DNA of 64,000 nucleotides from Lactococcus sp. S-13 (GTDB lineage: Bacteria > Bacillota > Bacilli > Lactobacillales > Streptococcaceae), in the NCBI RefSeq assembly GCF_004210295.1, contig NZ_SDAK01000001.1, positions 1,922,001-1,986,000 on the forward strand, in the 5' to 3' direction. A program made the position numbers and the translations under genes. Shown in pieces: positions 1-7,680 of the stretch. Numbering within the stretch: the first letter of the stretch is position 1; the number at the start of each line of letters is the position of its first letter. Below the pieces are notes generated by a model. That model saw only the letters and a program-made list of their open reading frames with translations. It did not search any database and was not told where the DNA came from.

Positions 1-131
1 AACTCGGTTTGGACGTCCCCTTCTCGTCAAATCTAATGAAAGATTTGCGGGCCAATGGTTTTGATTTGCCTCAAAAATACCTGAGTGAAACCGAATTAGT
101 TGAACTTTTAGCTGAAAATTTGCGAAAATAA
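1..131 (+). CDS. ecfA1: EcfA1 ATPase, C-terminal end (partial)
   Basis: The window opens inside a reading frame whose last 42 residues (start LGLDVPFSSNLMKDLRANGF, end AENLRK) resemble the C-terminal tail of the first ATPase of the energy-coupling factor transporter. The motor core lies outside the window, so Walker motifs cannot be checked. EcfA1 pairs with EcfA2 and the transmembrane EcfT to power uptake by exchangeable vitamin-binding S components. The gene order ecfA1-(insert)-ecfA2-ecfT supports the call. The frame closes with TAA at 129-131. Confidence 0.75.
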   Translation, partial: LGLDVPFSSNLMKDLRANGFDLPQKYLSETELVELLAENLRK

Positions 132-166
132 ATGCTGATTGAAGCATCAGCAGAAAGTGTGTTCAT

Positions 167-1252
167 ATGAACGGAATTGAGAGAGAAAACTGGCCTTTAA
201 AAATTAAAGCTTCGTGGTGGAAATTAGCACTCACCTGTCTATTTTTTATCGCCGCGTGCCTAGTTGCCATTCTTTTTAGCCATTCTATCTTTATAAAAAT
301 AGGCTGTGTTATCGGGATTATCTTTTTCGTCTGGCTTTACATTCGTAGCCTAAATCTTGTTCGAATTTATGCAGATGAAACAGGGATTACGGCCAATTCA
401 GGAGGTGTTTTTGCCAAAAATCCTGTCGGCCCGATTGCTTGGGAAGATATGATTGATTTGCGCCTTGAGCGGGTTGTTGCAGGACGTAGCACGCAGTATT
501 ATTTAATTTGTGATGTTCTCCATCCTGAAAAATACATTCTCGCTGATGAAAATGATAAACGCTATCGGCAACTAAAAAATTTACAAAAATGTCAAGGCTA
601 TCGTGATGAATCATTGATTTTCAAAGTTTTGCTCAATGGGACAAACATCAATCGTAAGAAAGCCTTGGAAATACTAAAAGAAGAACGTGCGCGCCACAAT
701 CAGCCAATACTGGATGACAGTGATCGCACGAGCAATCAAGCTAAAATTACCAAAGTTAATCCGAGAATCTCGCGGAAATGGCGGCTGGTACTTGGACTAG
801 CAGGGCTCTTTGTCCTATTTGCATGGCGATTTTCGGGTAATCAGCTCGGACGCTCCCCATTAACAATCGGTGATGCTTATGTCGTGAGCGCCAAGGCCGA
901 CTCACAATTTATCTTTGCCTTCGATGTCAATGCCCACGCCGACAGCTCTTACGTTGGTTTTCATGAAAATGCGACAGCAGCCGAAGTCAAAAAACTTGCC
1001 AACGCACTTTACGACAGTCCTGAAGCAGGTGATAAGCTAGAAAAATCAGGCTTGAGCGCACAAGATAACGCCTTTGATACAGAGATAAAAACCAGTGCAA
1101 TATGGGCAAATAAGTATTTCATCACTTTTAAATTTGCAGATGGAAAATATGATAAACTCACTGATTTCCAGAAAAACGCCCAAGGAAAAATCAGCGCCAC
1201 ACTCTCAAATGAAAATGGTGCAAAAATAAAAGTGCTTGTTAGCAAACAATAA
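167..1252 (+). CDS. Uncharacterised membrane protein inside the ecf operon
   Basis: 361 residues, not recognised with certainty. Two hydrophobic segments lie near residues 19-40 and 44-60. A cytosolic-looking stretch follows, with an '[14 protein letters not shown]' motif of the kind seen in small two-TM bacterial proteins with a PH-like domain. A third membrane segment lies near residues 206-220, then a soluble, probably external, C-terminal domain of about 140 residues. The gene sits between ecfA1 and ecfA2, which are usually adjacent, and its 3' end is 40 bases before ecfA2, so it is probably co-transcribed. No catalytic motif is visible. A role in the ECF module is only inferred from position. 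The ribosome site before the ATG is weak. Confidence 0.6.
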   Translation: MNGIERENWPLKIKASWWKLALTCLFFIAACLVAILFSHSIFIKIGCVIGIIFFVWLYIRSLNLVRIYADETGITANSGGVFAKNPVGPIAWEDMIDLRLERVVAGRSTQYYLICDVLHPEKYILADENDKRYRQLKNLQKCQGYRDESLIFKVLLNGTNINRKKALEILKEERARHNQPILDDSDRTSNQAKITKVNPRISRKWRLVLGLAGLFVLFAWRFSGNQLGRSPLTIGDAYVVSAKADSQFIFAFDVNAHADSSYVGFHENATAAEVKKLANALYDSPEAGDKLEKSGLSAQDNAFDTEIKTSAIWANKYFITFKFADGKYDKLTDFQKNAQGKISATLSNENGAKIKVLVSKQ

Positions 1253-1292
1253 AAGTTTATTTGAGCAACTCAGTAAAAATGAAAAAAGAAAA

Positions 1293-2222
1293 ATGATTAA
1301 ATTTGAAAAAGTAAATTACACCTACCAACCCAACAGCCCCTTTGCCAGTCGAGCCTTATTTGACATTGATTTAGAAGTCAAAAAAGGCAGTTATACGGCG
1401 CTGATTGGCCACACAGGCTCTGGAAAATCAACCCTTTTGCAACATCTCAACGGTCTTTTGCAACCAACACAAGGGAAGGTCACTGTTGGGGATATCCTTG
1501 TGACCTCGACCAGTAAGCAAAAAGAAATCAAACCTGTCCGCAAAAAAGTGGGCGTTGTTTTCCAATTTCCAGAAAGTCAACTTTTTGAAGAGACCGTCCT
1601 CAAAGACGTGGCATTTGGCCCTCAAAATTTTGGCGTTTCTAGCGAAGAAGCCGAAAAAATTGCCGCCCAAAAGTTAGAAATGGTGGGACTTGCCGAAGAA
1701 TTTTGGGGAAAATCTCCCTTTGAACTTTCTGGCGGGCAAATGCGCCGTGTGGCTATTGCTGGAATTTTGGCGATGGAGCCAGAAGTGTTAGTTCTTGATG
1801 AGCCAACAGCAGGGCTGGATCCCAAAGCGCGCATTGAAATGATGAAGCTTTTTGAAAGCATTCACGCTGCGGGGCAGACCGTTGTTTTGGTTACACACTT
1901 GATGGATGATGTGGCTGATTACGCGAACTATGTTTATCTTTTGGAAAAAGGACGCATCATCAGCTCAGGAAATCCATCTGACGTTTTCCAAAATGTTGCA
2001 TTTTTGAAAAGCCATGAACTCGGCGTTCCCAAAGCTACCCAATTTGCTGACCAATTGCAAAAAACAGGTGCCATTCAATTTGATAAGCTCCCTATCACAC
2101 GAGCAGAGCTTGTTTCAGCGCTTACGAAAGCCAAAAATTTTCCAGAGAAAATGCTGACGGAAAAACAAAACCAAAAACCTCAGCCAACAAATCCGTCAGT
2201 AAATTCGGGAGGTGAAGACTGA
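1293..2222 (+). CDS. ecfA2: Energy-coupling factor ATPase EcfA2
   Basis: ABC ATPase of the shared ECF vitamin/cofactor transporter. It shows Walker [10 protein letters not shown] (residues 39-47), a Q-loop in VFQFPESQ, signature LSGGQMRR, Walker [14 protein letters not shown] and the H-loop VTHLMDD. I chose the ATG at 1293 because the protein then begins [12 protein letters not shown], the usual family start; an upstream in-frame start at 1236 would add 19 residues of no family resemblance and overlap the preceding gene. The stop overlaps the ecfT start (TGATG), implying translational coupling. The tail after about residue 280 contains EKMLTE and NPSVNS, which are translated copies of the dispersed CTGACG repeat, and is likely dispensable. 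Confidence 0.93.
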   Translation: MIKFEKVNYTYQPNSPFASRALFDIDLEVKKGSYTALIGHTGSGKSTLLQHLNGLLQPTQGKVTVGDILVTSTSKQKEIKPVRKKVGVVFQFPESQLFEETVLKDVAFGPQNFGVSSEEAEKIAAQKLEMVGLAEEFWGKSPFELSGGQMRRVAIAGILAMEPEVLVLDEPTAGLDPKARIEMMKLFESIHAAGQTVVLVTHLMDDVADYANYVYLLEKGRIISSGNPSDVFQNVAFLKSHELGVPKATQFADQLQKTGAIQFDKLPITRAELVSALTKAKNFPEKMLTEKQNQKPQPTNPSVNSGGED

Positions 2223-3022
2223 TGCAAAATATGCTTATGGGGCGCTACATTCCAGGGAATTCCCTGATCCACCGCATGGATCCCCGCTCAAAACTTTTAG
2301 TTATGCTCGCCTTTGTGGTCGTCATTTTCTTGGCGCATGATTGGCTCGGTTACTTGTTATTATTGATTTATACTTTTGCGGGAGTCTTTTTATCTAAAAT
2401 TTCTGTGCGCTATTTCCTCAAGGGGCTGCGCCCAATGATTGGACTTATTTTGTTCACAGTGATTTTCCAGATGCTGTTTACAAGCGGCCCACACGTCATT
2501 TTTAGCTTTTGGTTCATCAAAATCTCCACAGAATCGCTCATCAATGCTGTTTACATCTTTTTTAGATTTGTATTGATTATCTTTATGTCGACAATTTTGA
2601 CCTTGACCACACCTCCCTTGACTTTGGCAGACGGGATTGAGAAAGGGCTGGCTCCCTTGAAAAAAATCAAAGTTCCCGTCCATGAGCTAGGGCTGATGTT
2701 GTCCATTAGTTTACGCTTCATCCCGACCTTGATGGACGACACTACCATGATCATGAACGCACAAAAAGCACGAGGAATGGACTTTGGCGAAGGCAATCTT
2801 CTCCAAAAAATCAAATCGGTCATTCCAATTTTGATTCCGCTGTTTGTTAGCTCTTTTCGTCGAGCGGATGATTTAGCCGTAGCGATGGAAAGCCGTGGTT
2901 ACCAAGGCGGAGACGGTCGCACCAAATATCGCCAGCTCAAATGGCAAAATCGGGACAATCTCTTAGTATTAAGCATCATCATTATGGCTGCCCTCTTGAT
3001 TCTATGGACAAGGATGCCATAA
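2222..3022 (+). CDS. ecfT: Energy-coupling factor transmembrane protein EcfT
   Basis: 266-residue membrane subunit linking the EcfA1A2 ATPases to S components. Several hydrophobic segments are visible (for example residues 25-60, 72-90, 105-130, 245-265). The two coupling-helix motifs typical of EcfT are present: AQKARGMDFGEG and AMESRGYQGGDGRTKYR, each with the conserved Arg-Gly. It overlaps the ecfA2 stop codon by one base. In Lactobacillales this module serves several unlinked S components; bioY, thiT and a cobalamin-type S gene elsewhere in this window are likely clients. Confidence 0.93.
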   Translation: MQNMLMGRYIPGNSLIHRMDPRSKLLVMLAFVVVIFLAHDWLGYLLLLIYTFAGVFLSKISVRYFLKGLRPMIGLILFTVIFQMLFTSGPHVIFSFWFIKISTESLINAVYIFFRFVLIIFMSTILTLTTPPLTLADGIEKGLAPLKKIKVPVHELGLMLSISLRFIPTLMDDTTMIMNAQKARGMDFGEGNLLQKIKSVIPILIPLFVSSFRRADDLAVAMESRGYQGGDGRTKYRQLKWQNRDNLLVLSIIIMAALLILWTRMP

Positions 3023-3044
3023 AAGACAAAAAGCGGAGAAGAAT

Positions 3045-3656
3045 ATGATTACTTTGAATGTAAATAGTCTAGAAAACGCCGAAATTTTCTTTAAAGAACT
3101 TGGTTTAGAAGAAGAAATCGCCCTCAATGAAACCTACGATCCAATTTTGGAGACACTCGCTCTCCCAGTCGAAATTATTGATGAAATTCATGACAAAATC
3201 CTCGCACTAAAACTTCCGGTTAGCCCAATCACACCAAGTGTTGACGGCAAGCATATGTTCAGCTTTATTGCGCCAGAAGGCAACACCTTTATCGTGATAG
3301 GTGAGTGGGTTGAACAGCCCTACACCAGCGAGGCTCGCACGGAATTTTTGACCAACATCAAAGCACTCAAACCCTTATCTGCTCAGCAGTTGGCAACTTT
3401 GCCAGCAGAAAGTTTGATTCTTTTTGGACGGGTCACTTGCCCGTGGACACGTCGCTTTGCTCGTCAATTACCCGCTTTTGCTGACCAGACGATTTACTAC
3501 GTGGACACTGAGAATACCGATCTTGATTTGGATTTACAAGCCTTTAGAAGCACTTACACTATTGCCACTGTCCCAAGTTTTATTAGAAAAAATGCTGACG
3601 GAACTTTCCGTAAGTTTGATAACAAAAAAGAAAACTTATCAGACTTTATAAAATAA
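3045..3656 (+). CDS. Thioredoxin-like protein with an N-terminal glyoxalase-like part
   Basis: 203 residues. The C-terminal half reads ESLILFGRVTCPWTRR, followed by a predicted beta-alpha-beta pattern and 'TVPSFIRK' with a cis-Pro-like position, which is a thioredoxin fold. Only one cysteine is seen in the motif (C-P-W-T), so a monothiol or accessory role is more likely than a classic disulfide reductase. Residues 1-90 (LNVNSLENAEIFFKELGLEE..., then FSFIAPEGNTFIVIGEW) look like half of a glyoxalase/VOC-type domain. The ribosome site GGAGAAG precedes the ATG. It follows ecfT by 22 bases and may be co-transcribed. The motif AAAATGCTGACGG inside the gene is another copy of the dispersed repeat. 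Confidence 0.55.
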   Translation: MITLNVNSLENAEIFFKELGLEEEIALNETYDPILETLALPVEIIDEIHDKILALKLPVSPITPSVDGKHMFSFIAPEGNTFIVIGEWVEQPYTSEARTEFLTNIKALKPLSAQQLATLPAESLILFGRVTCPWTRRFARQLPAFADQTIYYVDTENTDLDLDLQAFRSTYTIATVPSFIRKNADGTFRKFDNKKENLSDFIK

Positions 3657-3683
3657 AAAACAGAACATTCGTCAGTAAAAAAG

Positions 3684-3703
3684 ACAGCATGAGCTGTTTT
3701 TTT
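3684..3703 (+). terminator. Rho-independent terminator after the ecf/thioredoxin-like operon
   Basis: Short stem ACAGC-ATGA-GCTGT followed by a run of eight T. It ends the ecf transcript before the dapH promoter. Confidence 0.7.
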
Positions 3704-3723
3704 TCGCCCAAAATTACAAAATT

Positions 3724-3732
3724 TGCTATAAT
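3724..3732 (+). promoter_or_regulatory. Extended -10 promoter of dapH
   Basis: TGCTATAAT, an extended -10 element, lies 60 bases before the dapH start and just after the preceding terminator. No convincing -35 hexamer is visible. The ribosome site AAGGAG is at about 3781-3786. Confidence 0.6.
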
Positions 3733-3791
3733 AAAACCAATACAAAAAATAAAGACAATTTGTAATTTACCGAAAAATTTAAGGAGAACAT

Positions 3792-4562
3792 ATGGAAGCA
3801 CAAAAATTATCTGCCCAAGAAATCATTCAATTCATCGGCTCAGCCGAGAAAAAAACGCGAGTAAAAGTCACGCTCTCAGGAATGCCAAGCTTTAAAAGCG
3901 CAGGGTTTCTCGCTGAGAATGGCCGACCTAATTTTAAAGCATTAGCCAACAAAGGCATTCAAGTGCTCGGTGATTTCCACACCCATTACAGCCTAAAAAT
4001 AATCATCGGTGACTGGCAAGCGGTAAAACCTCTTCTTCAGGGATTAGTTGAAGATAAAGACTACACCATTGAATTTGACGGCAGAAATTCCGCTGTGCCT
4101 CTCCTTGACACCCGCGCCATCAATGCACGCATCGAACCCGGAGCGATTATCCGCGACCAAGTGAGCATTGGGGACAACGCCGTAATTATGATGGGCGCAA
4201 TTATCAATATTGGCGCAGAAATCGGTGAAGCAACCATGATTGACATGGGAGCAGTTCTTGGCGGTCGAGCAACCGTTGGAAAAAATTCTCACATCGGAGC
4301 AGGAGCTGTCCTTGCAGGCGTCATCGAACCCGCCTCGGCCGAACCCGTCCGTGTTGGTGATAATGTTCTTGTCGGCGCCAATGCCGTCATTATCGAAGGC
4401 GTCCAAGTCGGCTCAGGTTCCGTTGTTGCCGCTGGTGCCATCGTTACCCAAGACGTCCCAGAAAACGTGGTTGTCGCAGGCGTTCCAGCTCGTATCATCA
4501 AAGAAATCGATGAAAAAACTCAACAAAAAACAGCCCTAGAAGACGCGCTGAGAAATCTGTAA
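3792..4562 (+). CDS. dapH: Tetrahydrodipicolinate N-acetyltransferase
   Basis: 256 residues. Acetylates tetrahydrodipicolinate from acetyl-CoA in the acetyl branch of the diaminopimelate/lysine pathway. The N-terminal helical domain (1-80) is followed by left-handed beta-helix hexapeptide repeats (about residues 95-230), visible as runs such as [19 protein letters not shown] and [16 protein letters not shown], and a short C-terminal helix. Length and start ([16 protein letters not shown]) match the family. The deacetylase dapL lies two genes downstream, confirming the acetyl rather than succinyl branch. Confidence 0.93.
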   Translation: MEAQKLSAQEIIQFIGSAEKKTRVKVTLSGMPSFKSAGFLAENGRPNFKALANKGIQVLGDFHTHYSLKIIIGDWQAVKPLLQGLVEDKDYTIEFDGRNSAVPLLDTRAINARIEPGAIIRDQVSIGDNAVIMMGAIINIGAEIGEATMIDMGAVLGGRATVGKNSHIGAGAVLAGVIEPASAEPVRVGDNVLVGANAVIIEGVQVGSGSVVAAGAIVTQDVPENVVVAGVPARIIKEIDEKTQQKTALEDALRNL

Positions 4563-4564
4563 AA

Positions 4565-5293
4565 GTGACGATATTAAAAATTTTGACGCTCAATGTCAAA
4601 AATTATATTGATTTTAAAAGTTTTGGGAAAGAAACAGCCTTCATAAGTGAAAGAAATCTGGAAATTTCCGAACGAATGATAAAACTATCGCCTGATATTT
4701 TTGTCTTAACGGAAGTTAATCCAGAACGCTTTGAAGCAGCTAGAACTAAATTGGAAGCCCATCATTTCATAATCTATTATGCCAAACACAATGGGAGCAC
4801 TAAATCATGTGTCCTTATCGGAATAAAAGATACAGAAAAACTGAGAGTCACAGCGCACAGTGAAGAATTTCCAAGCTACCCCAATAAAAAGCTCCTATTA
4901 TCTCATAAAAAATTTAATCTTTTAGGTCTTCACTGCGCTGCTAGCTCTGTTGCGGAAGAATTTCATAAGCCACTCTTGCGATGGATTGAGAAAAATAATA
5001 CCAATGCGGAAGATTTTTTAGTCATCGGTGACTTTAATTTAGACACAGATTATGATGATAAATACGCACGTGACTATTTTGAGGAATTTAAAAAAATGGC
5101 TGAAAAATACGACGCTTACCATACTGTGAAGCCAAAAAATAGACCAGAAGAAAGAGCGACTTTTATTGCCGGCACTCGCATCGATAGAATCTTTACTAAC
5201 CTAGCAGTTGAAAGCCTTGAGCATGATAGAAAAACTTTCAGAGGCTTAACAGACCACTATGCCGTAATCGCAACACTAAAAATAGGACTATAA
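4565..5293 (+). CDS. Endonuclease/exonuclease/phosphatase family protein
   Basis: 242 residues with the metal-dependent phosphoesterase (EEP) fold. It opens with [11 protein letters not shown], has [12 protein letters not shown] (metal-binding Glu), [19 protein letters not shown] (GDFN motif), RIDRIFTN and the closing [11 protein letters not shown] with the catalytic Asp-His. The start is GTG at 4565, two bases after the dapH stop, so translation is probably coupled. The natural substrate (nucleic acid or phospholipid/sugar phosphate) cannot be told. Its place between two lysine-pathway genes is unusual and is probably an insertion rather than a pathway link. Confidence 0.75.
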   Translation: MTILKILTLNVKNYIDFKSFGKETAFISERNLEISERMIKLSPDIFVLTEVNPERFEAARTKLEAHHFIIYYAKHNGSTKSCVLIGIKDTEKLRVTAHSEEFPSYPNKKLLLSHKKFNLLGLHCAASSVAEEFHKPLLRWIEKNNTNAEDFLVIGDFNLDTDYDDKYARDYFEEFKKMAEKYDAYHTVKPKNRPEERATFIAGTRIDRIFTNLAVESLEHDRKTFRGLTDHYAVIATLKIGL

Positions 5294-5295
5294 AT

Positions 5296-6426
5296 ATGTT
5301 AGATTTAATCAAAACCCGCCGTACACTTCACCAAATCCCCGAAATCGGCCTTCAAGAATTTGAGACACAACAAGTTTTGTTAGAAATCATTCATCAATTG
5401 ATTGCTGATAAAACCTACATCGCCCTCAAAACTTGGCGCACGGGTATTTTGGTCTTCTTGCAAGGAACAAGCCCAACCAAGACAATTGGTTGGCGTACAG
5501 ACATTGATGGCTTGCCGGTCGAAGAAAAGACAAAGCTCACATTTGCCAGTAAAAATGGGAAAATGCACGCCTGTGGTCACGACATCCACATGACAGTAGC
5601 GCTTGGTCTGCTCGAAAAACTCAGCCAAAGCCAACCCAAAGAAAACCTCCTTTTCCTCTTCCAACCCGCCGAAGAAAATGAAGCAGGTGGAAAACTGATG
5701 TATGACGAGAATGCCTTTGGTGACTGGCTACCAGATGAATTTTACGGCTTGCACGTCCGACCAGATTTAAAAGTTGGCGATATTGCAACCAACCGCCACA
5801 CTCTTTTTGCAGGAACTTGCGAAGTCGAACTGACTTTCACAGGTACAGGAGGTCATGCAGCCTTTCCCCACACGGCGAATGACGCATTAGTTGCCGCAAG
5901 TCACTTTGTCACACAAGTTCAAACCATAGTCAGCCGAAATATTGACCCACTTGCCGCCGCTGTAGTCACTTTTGGCAAAATGGAAGCTGGAACCACTAAT
6001 AACATCATCGCGGAAACCGCCTTTCTCCACGGAACAATTCGCAGTTTAACCCAAGAAGTCAATGAATTAACTCAAAAACGTTTACGCGAGCTTGCCCAAG
6101 GAGTAGCTCAATCTTTCAATATGAAAATTGATCTAAGGCTCAAACAAGGGGGCTACTTACCCGTTGAAAATAATCCCGAGCTGGCTCAAAAGCTCATGAC
6201 TTTTTTTGAAGCTCAGCCAGAAGTTAACCTGATTGATATCGCCCCAGCTATGACCGGAGAAGACTTTGGTTACTTGCTAAGCAAAATCCCGGGAGTGATG
6301 TTCTGGTTAGGCATAGACAGTCCAGCTCCTCTTCATTCTCAAAAAATGGATCCCAACGAAGCAGCACTTGAATTTGCCGTCAAAAATATCAGTAAATTTT
6401 TGGATTTTAAGACAAATAACGAATAA
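5296..6426 (+). CDS. dapL: N-acetyldiaminopimelate deacetylase
   Basis: 376 residues, M20 metallopeptidase family. It removes the acetyl group from N-acetyl-LL-diaminopimelate. Visible metal and active-site motifs: [49 protein letters not shown] and [15 protein letters not shown]. The dimerisation insert is in the usual middle position. It starts two bases after the preceding gene, so the three genes 3792-6426 form one operon closed by a strong terminator. Confidence 0.92.
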   Translation: MLDLIKTRRTLHQIPEIGLQEFETQQVLLEIIHQLIADKTYIALKTWRTGILVFLQGTSPTKTIGWRTDIDGLPVEEKTKLTFASKNGKMHACGHDIHMTVALGLLEKLSQSQPKENLLFLFQPAEENEAGGKLMYDENAFGDWLPDEFYGLHVRPDLKVGDIATNRHTLFAGTCEVELTFTGTGGHAAFPHTANDALVAASHFVTQVQTIVSRNIDPLAAAVVTFGKMEAGTTNNIIAETAFLHGTIRSLTQEVNELTQKRLRELAQGVAQSFNMKIDLRLKQGGYLPVENNPELAQKLMTFFEAQPEVNLIDIAPAMTGEDFGYLLSKIPGVMFWLGIDSPAPLHSQKMDPNEAALEFAVKNISKFLDFKTNNE

Positions 6427-6435
6427 AAAACTTTA

Positions 6436-6458
6436 AAATCGCCTTTCGGCGATTTTTT
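6436..6458 (+). terminator. Terminator of the dap operon
   Basis: AAATCGCC-TTTC-GGCGATTT followed by T5: an eight-pair stem with a stable tetraloop. Confidence 0.88.
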
Positions 6459-6620
6459 GTACCATATTAGGGTCTTTTACTCGAATCCAATGATTTTATG
6501 AAAATGTAAGCAGCCTTTATAATTTCTCCTAATGGAGATAGCGAACAAGTGTTCCAATGCTTGCTATCAGTGCTTTGGCAGACTTTAAATAAAAAAATTA
6601 ATGAATAATCGAGTTTATTC

Positions 6621-6649
6621 TTGACAAGATTAAGGAAACTTGATATACT
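6621..6649 (+). promoter_or_regulatory. Strong promoter of the tRNA genes
   Basis: TTGACA at 6621-6626 and TATACT at 6644-6649, separated by exactly 17 bases, 22 bases upstream of the tRNA-Arg gene. Confidence 0.85.
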
Positions 6650-6671
6650 AAGATAGTCGTTTGAGAGAAAC

Positions 6672-6745
6672 GCAGGCGTGGCTCAACTGGATAGAGTACC
6701 TGACTACGAATCAGGCGGTTGTAGGTTCGAATCCTACCGCTTGCA
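6672..6745 (+). tRNA. tRNA-Arg (anticodon ACG)
   Basis: Cloverleaf folded by eye. Acceptor stem GCAGGCG pairs with CGCTTGC (one G-T). The anticodon stem CCTGA/TCAGG frames the loop CTACGAA with anticodon ACG. The T arm GTAGG-TTCGAAT-CCTAC is canonical and the discriminator base is A. No CCA is encoded. Confidence 0.95.
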
Positions 6746-6803
6746 TAAACAAAATATGGCGTAAGTCATTTTTTTGTTGGAATAGCTAATTGAATATTTG
6801 CTA

Positions 6804-6877
6804 CGGGAAGTAGCTCAGCTTGGTAGAGTACTTGGTTTGGGACCAAGGTGTCGCAGGTTCGAATCCTGTCTTCCCGA
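6804..6877 (+). tRNA. tRNA-Pro (anticodon TGG)
   Basis: Acceptor CGGGAAG pairs with CTTCCCG. The anticodon stem CTTGG/CCAAG holds loop TTTGGGA (anticodon TGG). The T arm GCAGG-TTCGAAT-CCTGT is regular and the discriminator is A. It is separated from tRNA-Arg by 58 bases without another promoter, so the two are probably one transcript. Confidence 0.95.
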
Positions 6878-6892
6878 CTACCGACTAACCCT

Positions 6893-6920
6893 AACTCATC
6901 TTTCGTGGATGAGTTTTTTT
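6893..6920 (+). terminator. Terminator of the tRNA transcript
   Basis: AACTCATC-TTTCGTG-GATGAGTT followed by seven T. Confidence 0.85.
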
Positions 6921-6946
6921 GTTCAAAAATAAAAAGTTTGTAATTC

Positions 6947-6975
6947 TTGAAAGTGTTATCAAGATGTGATAAAAT
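6947..6975 (+). promoter_or_regulatory. Promoter of the 38-codon mini-gene
   Basis: TTGAAA (6947-6952) and TAAAAT (6970-6975) with a 17-base spacer, between the tRNA terminator and the small gene at 7040. Confidence 0.7.
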
Positions 6976-7039
6976 GCAAGTGAATAATGCGAGGCTAGAG
7001 TATAAATCGAAAGAGCACGCATGAATGAAAGGAGCCACA

Positions 7040-7156
7040 ATGGCATATAAATCACATAAATTTGGTAAACGCAATGGTAAAAAACACTTTAACGCAGTAG
7101 GTGTAAGAACAGTCGCTAAACCACAAACAAAAGAAGCTAAAAAAGAAGAAAAATAA
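7040..7156 (+). CDS. Small basic protein of 38 residues, function unknown
   Basis: ATG at 7040 with an excellent ribosome site GAAAGGAG six bases upstream, its own promoter (6947-6975) and its own terminator (7213-7240): a complete transcription unit for a tiny protein. The product begins MAYKSHKFGKRNGKKHF and ends KEAKKEEK. It is very rich in Lys and Arg, has no cysteine, and has no membrane segment. The charge pattern suggests binding to RNA or the ribosome, but this is inference. I do not recognise a named family. Confidence 0.65.
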   Translation: MAYKSHKFGKRNGKKHFNAVGVRTVAKPQTKEAKKEEK

Positions 7157-7212
7157 ACTTTGAGATAGCGTTTAGCTATGCTTGGTCAAATTTCAAATCT
7201 AAACCTTTTTCT

Positions 7213-7240
7213 AACTCATCTGCAAATGATGAGTTTTTTT
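7213..7240 (+). terminator. Terminator of the mini-gene
   Basis: AACTCATC-TGCAAAT-GATGAGTT with seven T. The stem is the same sequence as the tRNA terminator 320 bases upstream, suggesting local duplication. Confidence 0.85.
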
Positions 7241-7424
7241 GCTCCAACAAGTGCTGATATACTGTGTATATCAGGTCTTGACAGAAGTTCAATGAATCAA
7301 GGTAATTTTTGTTAGTGCTCTTAGAATATCAAAAATAAAAGAACCTCAGTTAACGGTTCTTGAACTAAATGTTGCCACCGACTTTTAATCGGCTACAATG
7401 GGATTTGTTGACGCAAGTCCTTTT

Positions 7425-7460
7425 TTATTTAATTTAATTATCTATAATTAAATTAAATAA
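7425..7460. repeat. Perfect 16-bp AT-only inverted repeat
   Basis: Left arm TTATTTAATTTAATTA, four-base loop TCTA, right arm exactly complementary. In RNA it would be a weak all-AU hairpin. In DNA it could extrude as a cruciform. Confidence 0.75.
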
Positions 7461-7484
7461 GTTATCTTTAATTTTGTCAATTCA

Positions 7485-7506
7485 AATTGCAATTAAATTT
7501 GCAATT
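7485..7506. repeat. 8-bp inverted repeat AATTGCAA/TTGCAATT
   Basis: AATTGCAA-TTAAAT-TTGCAATT, a perfect dyad 25 bases after the larger palindrome. Confidence 0.6.
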
Positions 7507-7520
7507 CATCCTTTGAATAG

Positions 7521-7548
7521 CTCATAACTTAACCGTTATGAGTCTTTT
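7521..7548 (+). terminator. Terminator-like hairpin, CTCATAAC/GTTATGAG family
   Basis: CTCATAAC-TTAACC-GTTATGAG followed by TCTTTTTC. The same hairpin type recurs at 14897, 15898 and 17857. Confidence 0.65.
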
Positions 7549-7680
7549 TCTTTTATATCTAATTATTTGATAGTAATCTAGATTTTACTTGTCTATAGAT
7601 ATGGACAAATAAAAGTAGTGAACCACATCAAAAAAAGATAAAATAAAGATATAAAAAGAGAACGGATACAGGAGGGTGAG

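Larger units (their letters stand above)
7241..7680. other. 440-base intergenic junction, AT-rich palindromes
   Basis: No supported gene. It marks the left edge of the accessory region. It holds a 16-bp inverted repeat (7425-7460), a second inverted repeat (7485-7506), a terminator-like hairpin (7521-7548) and a partial palindrome TTGTC...GACAA (7589-7608) that could be an operator for the downstream sugar operon. A -10-like TAAAAT lies near 7638, but no clear -35 is seen. Confidence 0.5.

Noticed and set aside
4044-4406. 120-codon minus-strand frame inside dapH
   Set aside because: Shadow of the hexapeptide-repeat coding pattern.
6766-7074. 102-codon minus-strand frame
   Set aside because: It runs antisense through tRNA-Pro; the text EDRIRTCDTLVPNQVLYQAE is a well-known artefact of reading tRNA genes backwards.
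7336-7400. Possible attachment site or IS fragment (CCGACTTTTAATCGG and neighbouring short dyads)
   Set aside because: No matching second copy at the right end of the accessory region was found, so no element boundaries can be claimed.
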